From Bin5 sp965200615 (GTDB taxonomy: Bacteria; Chloroflexota; Anaerolineae; Caldilineales; Caldilineaceae), in NCBI GenBank assembly GCA_965200615.1, contig OZ241377.1, positions 3,348,001-3,412,000 of the forward strand: 64,000 nucleotides of DNA. Reading direction: 5' to 3'. A model generated the notes under the pieces. It saw only the letters and a program-made list of their open reading frames with translations. It did not search any database and was not told where the DNA came from. The translations under genes were made by a program, and so were the position numbers. Below, one piece after another: positions 1 to 9,236 of the stretch. Position 1 is the first letter of the stretch, and each line of letters begins with the position of its first letter.

Positions 1-157
1 CCGCCAATGCCGATACCGGCTTGCCCGAAACCTGCGGCGGACTATAGCCCACTGTTCTCCTCATCTGATTCGACCGTCACTGCGTGGATCGCGACCGGAA
101 TTTTCGCGCCGGCAGGGAATCGAGTAAAATGGGCCTGCGTCGGTCAAGTCTGAATAC

Positions 158-230
158 GCCCCCTTAGCTCAGAGGATAGAGCAACGGACTTCTAATCCGT
201 CGGTCGTAGGTTCGACTCCTACAGGGGGTG
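158..230 (+). tRNA. tRNA-Arg (anticodon UCU)
   Basis: A full cloverleaf of 73 nt can be folded by eye. The acceptor stem pairs 158-164 with 223-229, with a G-U first pair and discriminator G230. The D arm is 167-182. The anticodon stem pairs 184-188 with 196-200 and holds loop CTTCTAA, giving anticodon TCT at 191-193. The T stem pairs 206-210 with 218-222 around TTCGACT. Anticodon UCU reads AGA/AGG arginine codons, which are rare in GC-rich genomes. The 3' CCA is not fully encoded (CC then T), so it is presumably added by nucleotidyltransferase. No tRNA lies beside it. Confidence 0.96.
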
Positions 231-358
231 CCTGAAGATCTGTTGGTTTGATCAAGACACTAGTTTCGCGCTAGCCATAGATAATGTGCTGCAGCGCCGT
301 TTCTTGCAACTTGGACATGACTAATGTCCTTGAGAAATTTGCACAGGTGACCCGAGCC

Positions 359-1147
359 CTAGCCAACCCGGTCCCGCACCGAACCCTTCTCCGCGATCGT
401 CTCCAACGGCTCCTTCTCGTTGAAAGCAATCAGGTTTTTCGCGCCCTCTCGATAATAGGGGAACGTCGGGCCCCCGGACGGCGCCGTCCAGCGCACACCG
501 TTCGCGATCACGTGGCGGACAATGTCCATATGAAAAATCGGGTACGTTTCATGTCCCGGCCGAAAGTAGAAGATCTTGCCATTGCCCCGGTGGAAACAGG
601 CCCCGCTGCGAAAAACATTGCCTCCCTCAAACCAGCTGACAAACACCAGGTCGTCCGGCGTGGGGATATCGAACAGCTCCCCATACATCTCGCACTCCTC
701 AATCTCAAAGTAGGGCGGCAAGCCCTGCGCAATAGGGTGGGACGGCTTGACGACCCAGATGCGCTCCTTCTCGTCCGCTTCCCGCCAGCGTAGACTGCAC
801 GTCGTGCCCATCAGGCTGCGGAAAATCTTGGAAAAATGGCCCGAGTGCAGGACCACCATACCCATTCCCTCCAGGACCCGTTTCTTGACGCGCTCAACAA
901 TCTCATCGTCAACCTGCGCATGCGCCCGGTGACCCCACCAGGTCAACACGTCCGTCTCCGCCAGAACTTCATCTGTCAGGCCATGTTCCGGCTCATCCAG
1001 CGTAGCCGTGCGTATTGAATTGAATCCGTGCAGACGCAGCCCTTCGGCAATGGCCCCGTGAATTCCATCGGGATATATACCGCCGATGAACTCGTTAATG
1101 TTCTCGTGTTGAAACTCGTTCCAGACCGTTACTCGAATGTCTCCCAT
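359..1147 (-). CDS. ThuA-like (trehalose utilisation) domain protein
   Basis: The 262-residue cytoplasmic protein has a class I glutamine amidotransferase-like flavodoxin fold of the ThuA type. Recognisable stretches are WNEFQHE near residue 9, TWWGHRAH near 69, VVLHSGHFSK near 98 and FYFRPGHETYP near 193. The start is taken at 1147 because GGAGGAGAC lies just upstream; the longer open frame to 1198 has no such site. ThuA proteins usually sit beside sugar dehydrogenases of the Gfo/Idh/MocA family, and here one lies 104 bp upstream on the same strand, so the two probably form an operon. The substrate is not known; ThuA proteins are linked to 3-keto-disaccharide metabolism. Confidence 0.85.
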   Translation of the reverse strand: MGDIRVTVWNEFQHENINEFIGGIYPDGIHGAIAEGLRLHGFNSIRTATLDEPEHGLTDEVLAETDVLTWWGHRAHAQVDDEIVERVKKRVLEGMGMVVLHSGHFSKIFRSLMGTTCSLRWREADEKERIWVVKPSHPIAQGLPPYFEIEECEMYGELFDIPTPDDLVFVSWFEGGNVFRSGACFHRGNGKIFYFRPGHETYPIFHMDIVRHVIANGVRWTAPSGGPTFPYYREGAKNLIAFNEKEPLETIAEKGSVRDRVG

Positions 1148-1251
1148 CCTGTCTCCTCCATAAAGTGAGAACTGAAAAAGAGAATCGGAACGCATCAAAC
1201 ATGATGCGTTCCTCCCCTTACTTTGCCGGTTCCCTTAACCCTGTTGTTTGG

Positions 1252-2280
1252 CTAACTTCCCACCGCCACCGGCTTTCCCCCCTGACCGGCGGACTCCTTA
1301 ATCGCGTCCCACAACCGCGCCATGCGCAGACCGATTTCCGGTGGGCAGGGGTTCTCCATCTCACCGGCCCGCACGCGCAGAAACTGCTGCCATGTGCCCA
1401 GCGATTCGGGCAATTCGACCTCCATCAACGCCTCGTCCTCGTTCTCCTGGATCAGGAGACGCTCTCCCCAGACACCGGTCTGCAGCATCCCATTCTCGCA
1501 CAGAACGCGAACATCCGAACCGATCCCGCAGTTAGTATTTCCTGCTGCATTCATCGACACCAGCGCGCCCGATTTCAACCGGGCGATTACCGCCCCCAGA
1601 ATGTCCACCGGCGTGCCGTGGTTGTCCATCCACGCCGCGACCTTGACAAAGTCCTCTCCCGCCAAATCCGAGATAGTATTGAGCATATGCGCGCCAGTGT
1701 CAAACAAGAAGCCGCCTCCTGCGACCTCGGGATCCTGACGCCACAGGCCCGTCGTGAAGGACATCCAGTTCTGCCATACCACCGCGCTGATGTTCAGAAT
1801 CCGGCCCAACTTGCCAGAGCGCAGAATCTGTACACCGGTGCGCACCTGTGGCGACATACTGCCATTGAATGATACCGACAGCAGCCGCCTGCTTCGGTCT
1901 CGAACGCCAATAAGCGCCAGCGCCTCCTCTGCGTTCATGACCATCGGCTTTTCCAACAATACGTCCAGCCCGGCTTCCAAACACGCTTTCGCCTGCGAAA
2001 AATGAAGTACGTGCGGCGTGATGATAAATGCCGCGTCGAGTTCGTCGTTCTGCAGCAGCTTTTCCAGATCCGGCTCGTTCGGAGGGGGAGGCCTGCCCGC
2101 CTCTTCGAACAGCTCACAAAACGCCTCATAGGAATTGGCCGATGGCTCACATACGATCTTTACCTCGGTCGTATCCTGCTGCTTAAGAATCCGCCGCGTA
2201 TGGCTACGCGCCATGCCGCCGCACCCGATAAATGCCATTCGAACGCGGGGCAACGCCCCGCCGGATCGACGTTCTGTCAT
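1252..2280 (-). CDS. Gfo/Idh/MocA family NAD(P)-dependent oxidoreductase
   Basis: This 342-residue protein starts with a Rossmann nucleotide-binding segment (MAFIGCGGMA, residues 15-24). The family EKP motif follows (LLEKPMVMN), whose lysine takes part in catalysis, then a C-terminal alpha/beta domain with GGGFLFDTGAHMLN supplying the usual histidine. The start at 2280 is preferred because AGGAG sits about seven bases upstream; the frame is open to 2445, but that extension is low-complexity. The family oxidises or reduces sugars, inositols or amino sugars with a nicotinamide cofactor. The downstream ThuA-like gene supports a role in carbohydrate breakdown. The substrate cannot be told from sequence. 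Confidence 0.88.
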   Translation of the reverse strand: MTERRSGGALPRVRMAFIGCGGMARSHTRRILKQQDTTEVKIVCEPSANSYEAFCELFEEAGRPPPPNEPDLEKLLQNDELDAAFIITPHVLHFSQAKACLEAGLDVLLEKPMVMNAEEALALIGVRDRSRRLLSVSFNGSMSPQVRTGVQILRSGKLGRILNISAVVWQNWMSFTTGLWRQDPEVAGGGFLFDTGAHMLNTISDLAGEDFVKVAAWMDNHGTPVDILGAVIARLKSGALVSMNAAGNTNCGIGSDVRVLCENGMLQTGVWGERLLIQENEDEALMEVELPESLGTWQQFLRVRAGEMENPCPPEIGLRMARLWDAIKESAGQGGKPVAVGS

Positions 2281-2637
2281 AGACCGACTCCTGACTGTCT
2301 TTATTGTGGAAGTATGCAACATCACCAAATGAGCCGGATCTACGGCGCCGTCCTCTGTTGGAGCGGCCTGGCGCCGTACGACAGTGGGGGCCTGTACACC
2401 GACTTTCACTACGGGTCCCGGAACAGTTTCTGACCGGTCAGGCAATCATACCTTGCGATACAGTCACCGGCAAGATTTCACCGCCAATAGCTGCTAAAAT
2501 GCTACCCTTGGCCCGCGGCAACGCTTCCCGCCCTTGCATCCTTCGCAAGACGCGCCATGTTTTGCGAACTCCGGGCCGGCTCTTAAAATACACTGTGGCG
2601 TCCCGCTCTCACAGCCGCTTGATTCTCTAACGCGACG
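2281..2637. other. Divergent intergenic region
   Basis: These 357 bp separate the leftward oxidoreductase/ThuA pair from the rightward maf gene. Open frames on both strands have no ribosome site or recognisable motif. A promoter-like pair for the rightward direction is listed separately. No clear leftward promoter or operator was seen. Confidence 0.6.
2562..2589 (+). promoter_or_regulatory. Putative sigma-70-type promoter for maf
   Basis: TTGCGA (2562-2567) and TAAAAT (2584-2589) are separated by 16 bp and lie about 50 bp upstream of the maf start codon. Both match the housekeeping consensus in four or five of six positions. Prediction only. Confidence 0.4.
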
Positions 2638-3360
2638 ATGAACTCCCCCAAAGTCATTCTTGCTTCCAACAGCCCCCGCCGCCAGCAGTTTTTCTGCGCC
2701 CTTGGTATCCCCTTCCTGGCCGAATCCGCTGACATCGATGAGTCGCCCGCACCCAATGAGTCACCTGCTCAGTTGGTGGAACGGCTTGCCCTCGCCAAAG
2801 CCCTGGCCGTGGCCGGTCGCCTCGCCTCCTTTGCGGACACAATAAACTCAGACCCCCCGGAAGAAGTCCTCGTAATCGGCGCCGACACGGTGGTGGCTAT
2901 TGATGGCGAGGTTCTGGGCAAGCCCGCCGGCGCCGGGGAAGCCCATGCCATGCTGACGCGGCTTCGTGCCCGTCCCCACCAGGTTCATACCGCGATTGCT
3001 GCCGTCCTCCATACAGAAGAGGGGCCGAAGCGCACGCGCAGCCTGTTGAACGCGACGACGGTTGAAATGCGCCCCTACGGCGATGGGGAGATTGCCGCCT
3101 ACGTGGCAACGGGGGATCCTCTGGACAAGGCCGGCGCATACGCAGTCCAACATCAGCAGTTCCACCCCGTTGAGAGCGTCTCAGGCTGCCCCGCCGGCGT
3201 GATGGGCCTCCCCGCCGCCGACCTGATCTCCCTGCTGTCAGAATTCAATGTGACAGCGGCGCGCTCCCCTTTACATGTCTGCCCCGCTTTGACAGGACTT
3301 CAATGTTGCCAGCGACGGGCCGTTGATTCCCACTGCTTTCGGCAAGGGTGCGTTAACTGA
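2638..3360 (+). CDS. maf: Maf-like nucleotide pyrophosphatase
   Basis: The 240-residue protein begins with the Maf signature ILASNSPRR (residues 7-15) and carries the catalytic-aspartate motif GADTVVA followed by LGKP. Later it has DKAGAYAVQ and the conserved SGCPAGVMGLP. Maf proteins hydrolyse non-canonical or pyrimidine nucleoside triphosphates to monophosphates in the cytoplasm. The last 35 or so residues, after LISLLSEFNV, are an extra tail with five cysteines not expected in the family, so the usual domain ends near residue 205. It precedes rsgA on the same strand with a gap of about 110 bp. The dTTP/UTP subtype is likely but not proven. Confidence 0.9.
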   Translation: MNSPKVILASNSPRRQQFFCALGIPFLAESADIDESPAPNESPAQLVERLALAKALAVAGRLASFADTINSDPPEEVLVIGADTVVAIDGEVLGKPAGAGEAHAMLTRLRARPHQVHTAIAAVLHTEEGPKRTRSLLNATTVEMRPYGDGEIAAYVATGDPLDKAGAYAVQHQQFHPVESVSGCPAGVMGLPAADLISLLSEFNVTAARSPLHVCPALTGLQCCQRRAVDSHCFRQGCVN

Positions 3361-3473
3361 CAGCGCTGGCCGTTTATTGCCAATTGGGCCCTTACATTGA
3401 TACACTTGGGCCGAATTCGGTTCGCTTGGATAGGGCTAACCCTTTACTCGCAAGCTGCCGCCAGGAGATGCCT

Positions 3474-4553
3474 TTGCCAAGAAACCCGGAAGCCTACGAA
3501 AAGTGGGATGAGGCCTACGAGGACGACTACTTCGACGCGCCGGCCAAAAGCAAACCAAAGCCGAAAAAGAAGGACCGGACAGTTGATGGAACTGTCGTAC
3601 GCGCCAGGGGCCATCACTACGATGTCGCTACCTCCACTGACAAACTGATTAGCTGCCGCGTGCGCGGCCGGCTGCTCCAGGAACGTACCAAGGACCTGAC
3701 ACTCGTTGCTGTCGGCGACCGGGTTCAGGTTGTCATGGAAGGCAAACGTTCAGGCCTCATCGACTCCGTCGACGAGCGCGATTCAACGCTGAGCCGCCAA
3801 CTCCCCGGCTCCTCTCGTCCCGCCGAAGACGTGATCGTCGCCAATCCCGATCAGGTACTTATCGTATTTGCCGTAAAGGACCCGGAACCGCACCTGCGGA
3901 TGCTGGACCGCTTTCTCGTGATCGCCGAAGCCAATGAGCTTCCCGCTGTGATCGTCGCCAACAAAGTCGACCTGACCGGCCTGGAGGCCGCTCGGAAGAT
4001 ATTTCTCCTCTACGAAAGGTTGGGTTATCCCCTTCTCTACGTCAGCGCGACCGAACGGTTCGAAGTCGTTCCAGGCCGCGCTGCGTCCGGTACCGTAACG
4101 TCTGAAGAGTTCGAACAACTGAGCCGGTTGCTGACCGACAAATTGACAGTCGTAACCGGGCCGAGCGGCGTAGGCAAGAGCGCGCTTATCAACGCCATCC
4201 ACCCGCAGCTGAATCTGCGTGTGGGCAACCTGCGAAGCTTCGAAGGCAAAGGCCGGCACACAACGCGAAACGCCCAGCTTTTCCGCCTGCCCCTGGGTGA
4301 CGCGACCTTCATTGCCGATACCCCGGGTATACGCGAGCTGGGCCTGTACGAGCTCGACCCGGGCAGTCTTGGCTTCTTCTATGTCGACCTCAAGCCCTTC
4401 GTGAACGACTGTCGCTTTCCCAACTGCACCCACGACCACGAGCCGGACTGCGCCGTGCGTAAGGCAGTCGACGACGGCCGAGTATCACCCGAACGCTACG
4501 ACAGCTATGTGCGCCTTTTGAACGGGGAGAGCTTCCAGTTGGAGGAATGGTAG
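3474..4553 (+). CDS. rsgA: Small ribosomal subunit biogenesis GTPase RsgA
   Basis: This circularly permuted GTPase matures the 30S subunit. An acidic/basic N-terminal stretch precedes an OB-fold (VDGTVVRARGHHYDV). The G domain then runs in permuted order: NKVD (G4), SAT (G5), GPSGVGKSAL (G1) and DTPGIRE (G3). A C-terminal zinc-binding segment has CRFPNCTHDHEPDC. The start is best placed at TTG 3474, because AGGAG at 3463-3467 is six bases before it; the in-frame ATG at 3468 abuts that AGGAG with no spacer. That gives 359 residues, close to the family length. The stop codon touches the start codon of the helicase gene, so the two are translationally coupled. Confidence 0.93.
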   Translation: MPRNPEAYEKWDEAYEDDYFDAPAKSKPKPKKKDRTVDGTVVRARGHHYDVATSTDKLISCRVRGRLLQERTKDLTLVAVGDRVQVVMEGKRSGLIDSVDERDSTLSRQLPGSSRPAEDVIVANPDQVLIVFAVKDPEPHLRMLDRFLVIAEANELPAVIVANKVDLTGLEAARKIFLLYERLGYPLLYVSATERFEVVPGRAASGTVTSEEFEQLSRLLTDKLTVVTGPSGVGKSALINAIHPQLNLRVGNLRSFEGKGRHTTRNAQLFRLPLGDATFIADTPGIRELGLYELDPGSLGFFYVDLKPFVNDCRFPNCTHDHEPDCAVRKAVDDGRVSPERYDSYVRLLNGESFQLEEW

Positions 4554-6938
4554 ATGCCCCAAATCCTTGAAGGTCTGAACGACCAGCAGCAGGCCGCAGT
4601 CCAGGCGACCGAGGGCCCTGTTCTCGTCCTGGCAGGCCCCGGCTCCGGCAAAACTCGCGTCCTCACCAGGCGCATCGCCTACCTGATCGAAGAAAAGAAG
4701 ATCGATCCCTGGCATGTCCTCGCCGTAACCTTCACCAACAAAGCCGCAAAGGAAATGGGTGACCGGGTAGAAGAGCTGATCGGGCGCCGCTTTCCACCGC
4801 CGGCCGAGGGCCGTCGCCGCAGCCTCGGTGGGCTGACTATCGGCACATTTCACTCTGTCTGCGCCCGCGTACTGCGCGTCGAGGTAGAAGCAGCCGGCTT
4901 TCAGCGCAACTGGGTAATCTATGACAGCGCCGACCAGCTGGCTCTTATCCGCGAAGTCATGAAAGAAATGCAGTTGGATGAAAAGCGTTTCAGCCCTCGC
5001 GCCGTCCTGTCACAGATTGGCGGCTGGAAAAACGATCTGCTTACACCGGACCTGGTGAGCGCTGACGGATACATGCAGGAAATATGCGACCGCGTCTATG
5101 GCCGCTACCAGCAACTCCTCCGCCTCAACAACGCCATGGACTTCGATGACCTGCTGATGCACGCGGTTCTCCTCCTGCGCAAAAACAAAGAGATCCGCCG
5201 CAAGCACCAGGACAAATGGCGTTACGTGCTGGTGGACGAGTTTCAGGATACCAACACCGCCCAGTATGAGTTGGCTTCACTCTTCGTCGGCCCTCCGGAC
5301 GGCAGAGGCAACCTCTTCGTCGTCGGCGACGAGGACCAGTCGATCTACCGCTTTCGCGGCGCCGACTACCGCAACGTCCTTCGTTTCCGCCGCGACCACC
5401 CTGCCGCAAATGTCGTACTCCTCGAGCAGAACTATCGCAGCACCCAGAACATCCTCGACGTCGCCAACGCAGTCATTGCCAGGAACACGAACCGCACACC
5501 AAAGCGCCTTCGAACAGATCAGGGCACTGGCCTGAAAGTAACAGTCCACGAAGCCTACAACGAGGCCGAAGAGGCTGAATACGTGCTCGACGAACTGTCC
5601 CGCCTGACCGCGCAAAGCGGCGTGGGTTCCGGCGCCGCCGCGGTCGTCTATCGCACAAATGCCCAAAGTCGCGCCCTCGAAGACGCCTGCGTCCGCCGCA
5701 ATCTGCGCTACCGGTTGGTTGGCGCAACCCGCTTCTACGAACGCCGCGAAATCAAAGATGTACTCGCCTATCTGCGCCTTGTTCAGAATCCTTCAGCCAC
5801 AATGGCGCTCGACCGCATCATCAATGTGCCCCCGCGCGGCATTGGCGCCCGCACCTATGAGCTGCTGAAGGACTGGGCCGCCTCCGGCTCCGTGAGCGAA
5901 TGGCAGGCAATGCAGGCCCTGATCAGTGACGGCCGTGATAGGGACGAAAATGACGCTGCTCTCCCCCCTCTCCCACCGGCGCCGTTTGCGCCTCGGGCCC
6001 GTAACGCCTTGATCAGATTCGCCTCTATGCTGACTTCCTGGGTGCGGCTGGCCTCCGAAGCGCAATACGAAGACGTCGCCGCCCTGCTCGACCGGATCCT
6101 GACCGATTCCGGCTACCTTGACCGCCTGCGCGATGGCAGCGACGAGGGCGAAGAACGCTTCGAAAACATCAACGAACTGCGCGCCGTGGCCGCTCAGTAT
6201 CGTCCGGGCCTCGACGAGCTGGAACCGGGCCAGGATCCTCTCGGCCTCTTCCTGCAGGAGATCAGCCTCGTCAGCGAGCAGGACGACTACGAAGAGAACG
6301 AAGAAGCCTTAACCCTGATGACACTGCACACGGCCAAAGGGCTGGAGTTCCCTGTCGTCTTTATGGTCGGGTTGGAAGAGGGCCTGTTGCCCCACGCCCG
6401 CGGCATCCGCAGCGAAGACGAGGAGGACATGGCCGAGGAGCGCCGCCTCGCCTACGTCGGCATCACCCGCGCCAAGCATCGCCTCTACCTGGTACACGCC
6501 TCTCAACGCGCCATGTGGGGCAACAGCGAGCTTCAAGCGGCCAGCCGTTTCCTGGATGACATCCCCGCCGAGCTGCTGAGCGGCAGCGTCGACCGCCGCA
6601 GCCGCCAGGCCGCCGCCTACGACAGAGCCACCAGCTGGCTGGACGGTCCCGCCAGTTTTGGCAGGTACAAGGACACCGGCTACAAAGCAGGCGAAAACAC
6701 GCCCTACAGGACAACGAGCCGCTCAACGCCCGACCGCCCGCAGGCCCGCCGCCGTCCGACCACCACCGACGCCCCCACGCTTTTCAAGCGCCGCCAAAGC
6801 GTGGAACATCCCAAGTTTGGCGTGGGCATGGTAATAGACAGCGTTGTGATAAGCGGTGAAGAAGAAGTGTCGGTCGCTTTCCCGAACTTGGGCGTCAAGA
6901 AGTTCATGGCGTCACGGGCAAATCTGAAGATCCTCTAG
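4554..6938 (+). CDS. pcrA: ATP-dependent DNA helicase, PcrA/UvrD type
   Basis: This 794-residue superfamily 1A 3'-5' helicase acts in nucleotide-excision repair, replication restart and removal of stalled RNA polymerase. It shows the Q motif (LNDQQQAAV), Walker A AGPGSGKT (27-34), motif Ia TFTNKAAKEM, Walker B VDEFQDTN, motif III VVGDEDQSIYRFRGA, motif IV EQNYRST, motif V LMTLHTAKGLEFP and motif VI AYVGITRAK. The C-terminus (VEHPKFGVGMV to the end) is the Tudor-like RNA-polymerase-binding module of PcrA/UvrD. The start follows the rsgA stop directly, with GGAGG inside the rsgA end as ribosome site. The protein is complete. Confidence 0.95.
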   Translation: MPQILEGLNDQQQAAVQATEGPVLVLAGPGSGKTRVLTRRIAYLIEEKKIDPWHVLAVTFTNKAAKEMGDRVEELIGRRFPPPAEGRRRSLGGLTIGTFHSVCARVLRVEVEAAGFQRNWVIYDSADQLALIREVMKEMQLDEKRFSPRAVLSQIGGWKNDLLTPDLVSADGYMQEICDRVYGRYQQLLRLNNAMDFDDLLMHAVLLLRKNKEIRRKHQDKWRYVLVDEFQDTNTAQYELASLFVGPPDGRGNLFVVGDEDQSIYRFRGADYRNVLRFRRDHPAANVVLLEQNYRSTQNILDVANAVIARNTNRTPKRLRTDQGTGLKVTVHEAYNEAEEAEYVLDELSRLTAQSGVGSGAAAVVYRTNAQSRALEDACVRRNLRYRLVGATRFYERREIKDVLAYLRLVQNPSATMALDRIINVPPRGIGARTYELLKDWAASGSVSEWQAMQALISDGRDRDENDAALPPLPPAPFAPRARNALIRFASMLTSWVRLASEAQYEDVAALLDRILTDSGYLDRLRDGSDEGEERFENINELRAVAAQYRPGLDELEPGQDPLGLFLQEISLVSEQDDYEENEEALTLMTLHTAKGLEFPVVFMVGLEEGLLPHARGIRSEDEEDMAEERRLAYVGITRAKHRLYLVHASQRAMWGNSELQAASRFLDDIPAELLSGSVDRRSRQAAAYDRATSWLDGPASFGRYKDTGYKAGENTPYRTTSRSTPDRPQARRRPTTTDAPTLFKRRQSVEHPKFGVGMVIDSVVISGEEEVSVAFPNLGVKKFMASRANLKIL

Positions 6939-6974
6939 GCGGCGGCAACGCCCGCAGATGCGCAGGAAGACATC

Positions 6975-9212
6975 GTGCAATCCGCTTCTCCCCCTTGGAA
7001 CACAACCACTAAGGCCATCGTCGCCGTTTCGGCGCTGGCTCTGTTTTGCCTCCTGGTTTGGGTATTTCGCGGCCTCTTGCAACAGGTAGTGCTGGCTGCA
7101 CTCCTGGCCTACCTGCTCCACCCTCTGATAACGTTAATTGATCGGCGCACGCCCGTCAATCGAGTCACCGTCGTCCTCGCGGTCTACCTGGCGCTTGCAA
7201 TTCTCGTCGTGGCGACCTTCTCGCTCGTTGGCGTCACAACGTTCCAGCAGGTCCTTGACCTCTCCCGTCGCCTTCCTGACTGGTTTGAAGACGCTCTCGC
7301 ACAGCTTCAAACACTGCGTGATCAACTGCCTGAATCGATAACGGTCGGCGGTGTGACACTTCCTGTCGCCGGGCTTCTGCCCGAGCTGCCCGGCTGGGAC
7401 GAGCTCTTCAGCCAGGTATTTGGCCTGCTCCAGCCGATTTTGGGTCGCGGCGGTAGTCTGGCCGCCAGCGTCGTCACGGGAACGGTCGCAGTCCTCGGTC
7501 AGATTCTCCTGATCTTCATCATTTCGATCTATATCGCCGTCGACATTCCTCGCATCGGCAGCATGATTGCCAACATTGCCCACAAACCCGGATTTCGCCG
7601 CGACGCCGAACGCTTGACCTCGCAGGTAAGCCAGGTATGGGCCGCCTACATGCGCGGACAGGCTCTCCTGGCCCTCATTATCTTCGTTCTGGTCAGCGTC
7701 GTCCTCGGTGCTCTGGGCGTCGACAACGCCCTCGGCCTGGGTCTCCTCTCGGGCGCCATGGAGTTTCTGCCGGTGATTGGGCCGCTGGCCGGCGCCGGCG
7801 CAGCCATTCTGGTCGCATTCTTTCAGGGTTCGCCGAGTTTCGGCTTAACCCCTCTCCAGTTCGCGCTCGCAGTCGCCGTGGCCATGATTGTGGTTCAGCA
7901 GATCGAAAACACTTTGCTGGTCCCCCGCATCGTCGGCAAAGCCCTGAACCTGCACCCCCTTCTGGTCATGGTAAGCGTCATCATGGGCGCCTCCCTCGCC
8001 GGCCTGCTCGGCGCGATCCTCGCGGCGCCCATCGTCGCCTCCATTCGAATCCTGGGAGAGTACGCCTGGCAAAAGATGCTCGATCTCCCTCCCTTCCCCG
8101 ATGAAGATGAGTCCCAGGTAGAAGAGATGCAACAAGACGACGTCCCGGAAGAAGAGGCGGCTCCTCCTCCCGCTCCCAGCGTCTACCCCCTCTCTTTCCA
8201 GCCCGTATTCAAAGACTACATCTGGGGCGGACGCAACCTGGAAACAACCCTGGGAAGAGAGCTGCCCCCTGGCATCATTGCCGAAAGCTGGGAAATCGCC
8301 GCGCATGCCAACGGGCAATCTGTGGTCGCAGCCGGCCCCATGGCAGGATCTACACTTTCGGAAATCCAGCAGCAATGGGGAGAGCATTTCTTCGGCACTT
8401 CAGTCGATTCTGAAACTTTCCCCCTGCTGATAAAGGTCCTCGATTCCAATCGCTGGCTCTCTGTTCAGGTCCATCCGGACGATTCCTACGCCCAGGAGCA
8501 TGCAGGCGACCTCGGCAAGACCGAACTTTGGGTCATCCTTCACGCCGAGCCCGACGCCGAGATAATTTACGGGCTGAAAACCGGCGTCGACCCGGAGCGC
8601 TTTGCCCAATCTGCCGCCGCCGGCGCCATAGATTCAATGCTCCACCGCATCCCCATTCAAACCGGTGACGTCGTCTACATCCCTGCGGGCACCGTCCACG
8701 CCCTCGGTCCCGGCGCGATTGTCGCCGAAATCCAGCAGAACAGCGACACCACCTACCGTCTCTACGACTGGGGACGCACCGAGGCCGACGGCCAGTCCAG
8801 ACCGCTGCACGTTCGCCAGGCTCTGGATGTCATCGACTGGCGCATGGTCGAACCCGCCGTCGCCGCCCCTGCAACCCTGGCCGCCCCCGAAGGATGGGTG
8901 CGCGAAGCGTTGGCCGACCTGCGCACCATCGGCGGACCAGCCGCCGACAACCTGCGCACGGCGGGAGAGAAGGAGACATCCTGCCCCTATTTTCAGGTCG
9001 ATCGGCTGACAGGCCAGCCCGGCGCGGTTTATGATGGCTCCTGCGACGGCAGCTCCTTCCAGATCTGGGGGTGCCTCTCAGGCAGTGCCTCACTCCACTG
9101 GGACGGTGAGACTTTCGAGTTACAAGAGGTCTCCTGGCTCCTCCTTCCCGCTGCCCTGGGCGACTACGAAATCCAAGCCGATACCCACAGTGTCCTGCTC
9201 AGTGTCCTCTAA
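6975..9212 (+). CDS. AI-2E family transporter fused to class I phosphomannose isomerase
   Basis: One open frame of 745 residues holds two unrelated proteins. Residues about 10-365 form an AI-2E/PerM-family membrane protein with some seven to eight hydrophobic segments and the family stretch GAMEFLPVIGPL. Residues 366-402 are an acidic, proline-rich linker. Residues 404-745 are a type I mannose-6-phosphate isomerase beginning YPLSFQPVFKDYIWGG, with zinc ligands in SVQVHPDD, KTELWVI and AGTVHALG. The isomerase interconverts mannose-6-phosphate and fructose-6-phosphate. No stop or frame change lies at the junction. An in-frame ATG at 8127 could let the isomerase be made separately. A standalone manA elsewhere would not contradict this. 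Confidence 0.85.
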   Translation: MQSASPPWNTTTKAIVAVSALALFCLLVWVFRGLLQQVVLAALLAYLLHPLITLIDRRTPVNRVTVVLAVYLALAILVVATFSLVGVTTFQQVLDLSRRLPDWFEDALAQLQTLRDQLPESITVGGVTLPVAGLLPELPGWDELFSQVFGLLQPILGRGGSLAASVVTGTVAVLGQILLIFIISIYIAVDIPRIGSMIANIAHKPGFRRDAERLTSQVSQVWAAYMRGQALLALIIFVLVSVVLGALGVDNALGLGLLSGAMEFLPVIGPLAGAGAAILVAFFQGSPSFGLTPLQFALAVAVAMIVVQQIENTLLVPRIVGKALNLHPLLVMVSVIMGASLAGLLGAILAAPIVASIRILGEYAWQKMLDLPPFPDEDESQVEEMQQDDVPEEEAAPPPAPSVYPLSFQPVFKDYIWGGRNLETTLGRELPPGIIAESWEIAAHANGQSVVAAGPMAGSTLSEIQQQWGEHFFGTSVDSETFPLLIKVLDSNRWLSVQVHPDDSYAQEHAGDLGKTELWVILHAEPDAEIIYGLKTGVDPERFAQSAAAGAIDSMLHRIPIQTGDVVYIPAGTVHALGPGAIVAEIQQNSDTTYRLYDWGRTEADGQSRPLHVRQALDVIDWRMVEPAVAAPATLAAPEGWVREALADLRTIGGPAADNLRTAGEKETSCPYFQVDRLTGQPGAVYDGSCDGSSFQIWGCLSGSASLHWDGETFELQEVSWLLLPAALGDYEIQADTHSVLLSVL

Positions 9213-9236
9213 TGCAAGATTCCAAGGAGAAGATAC

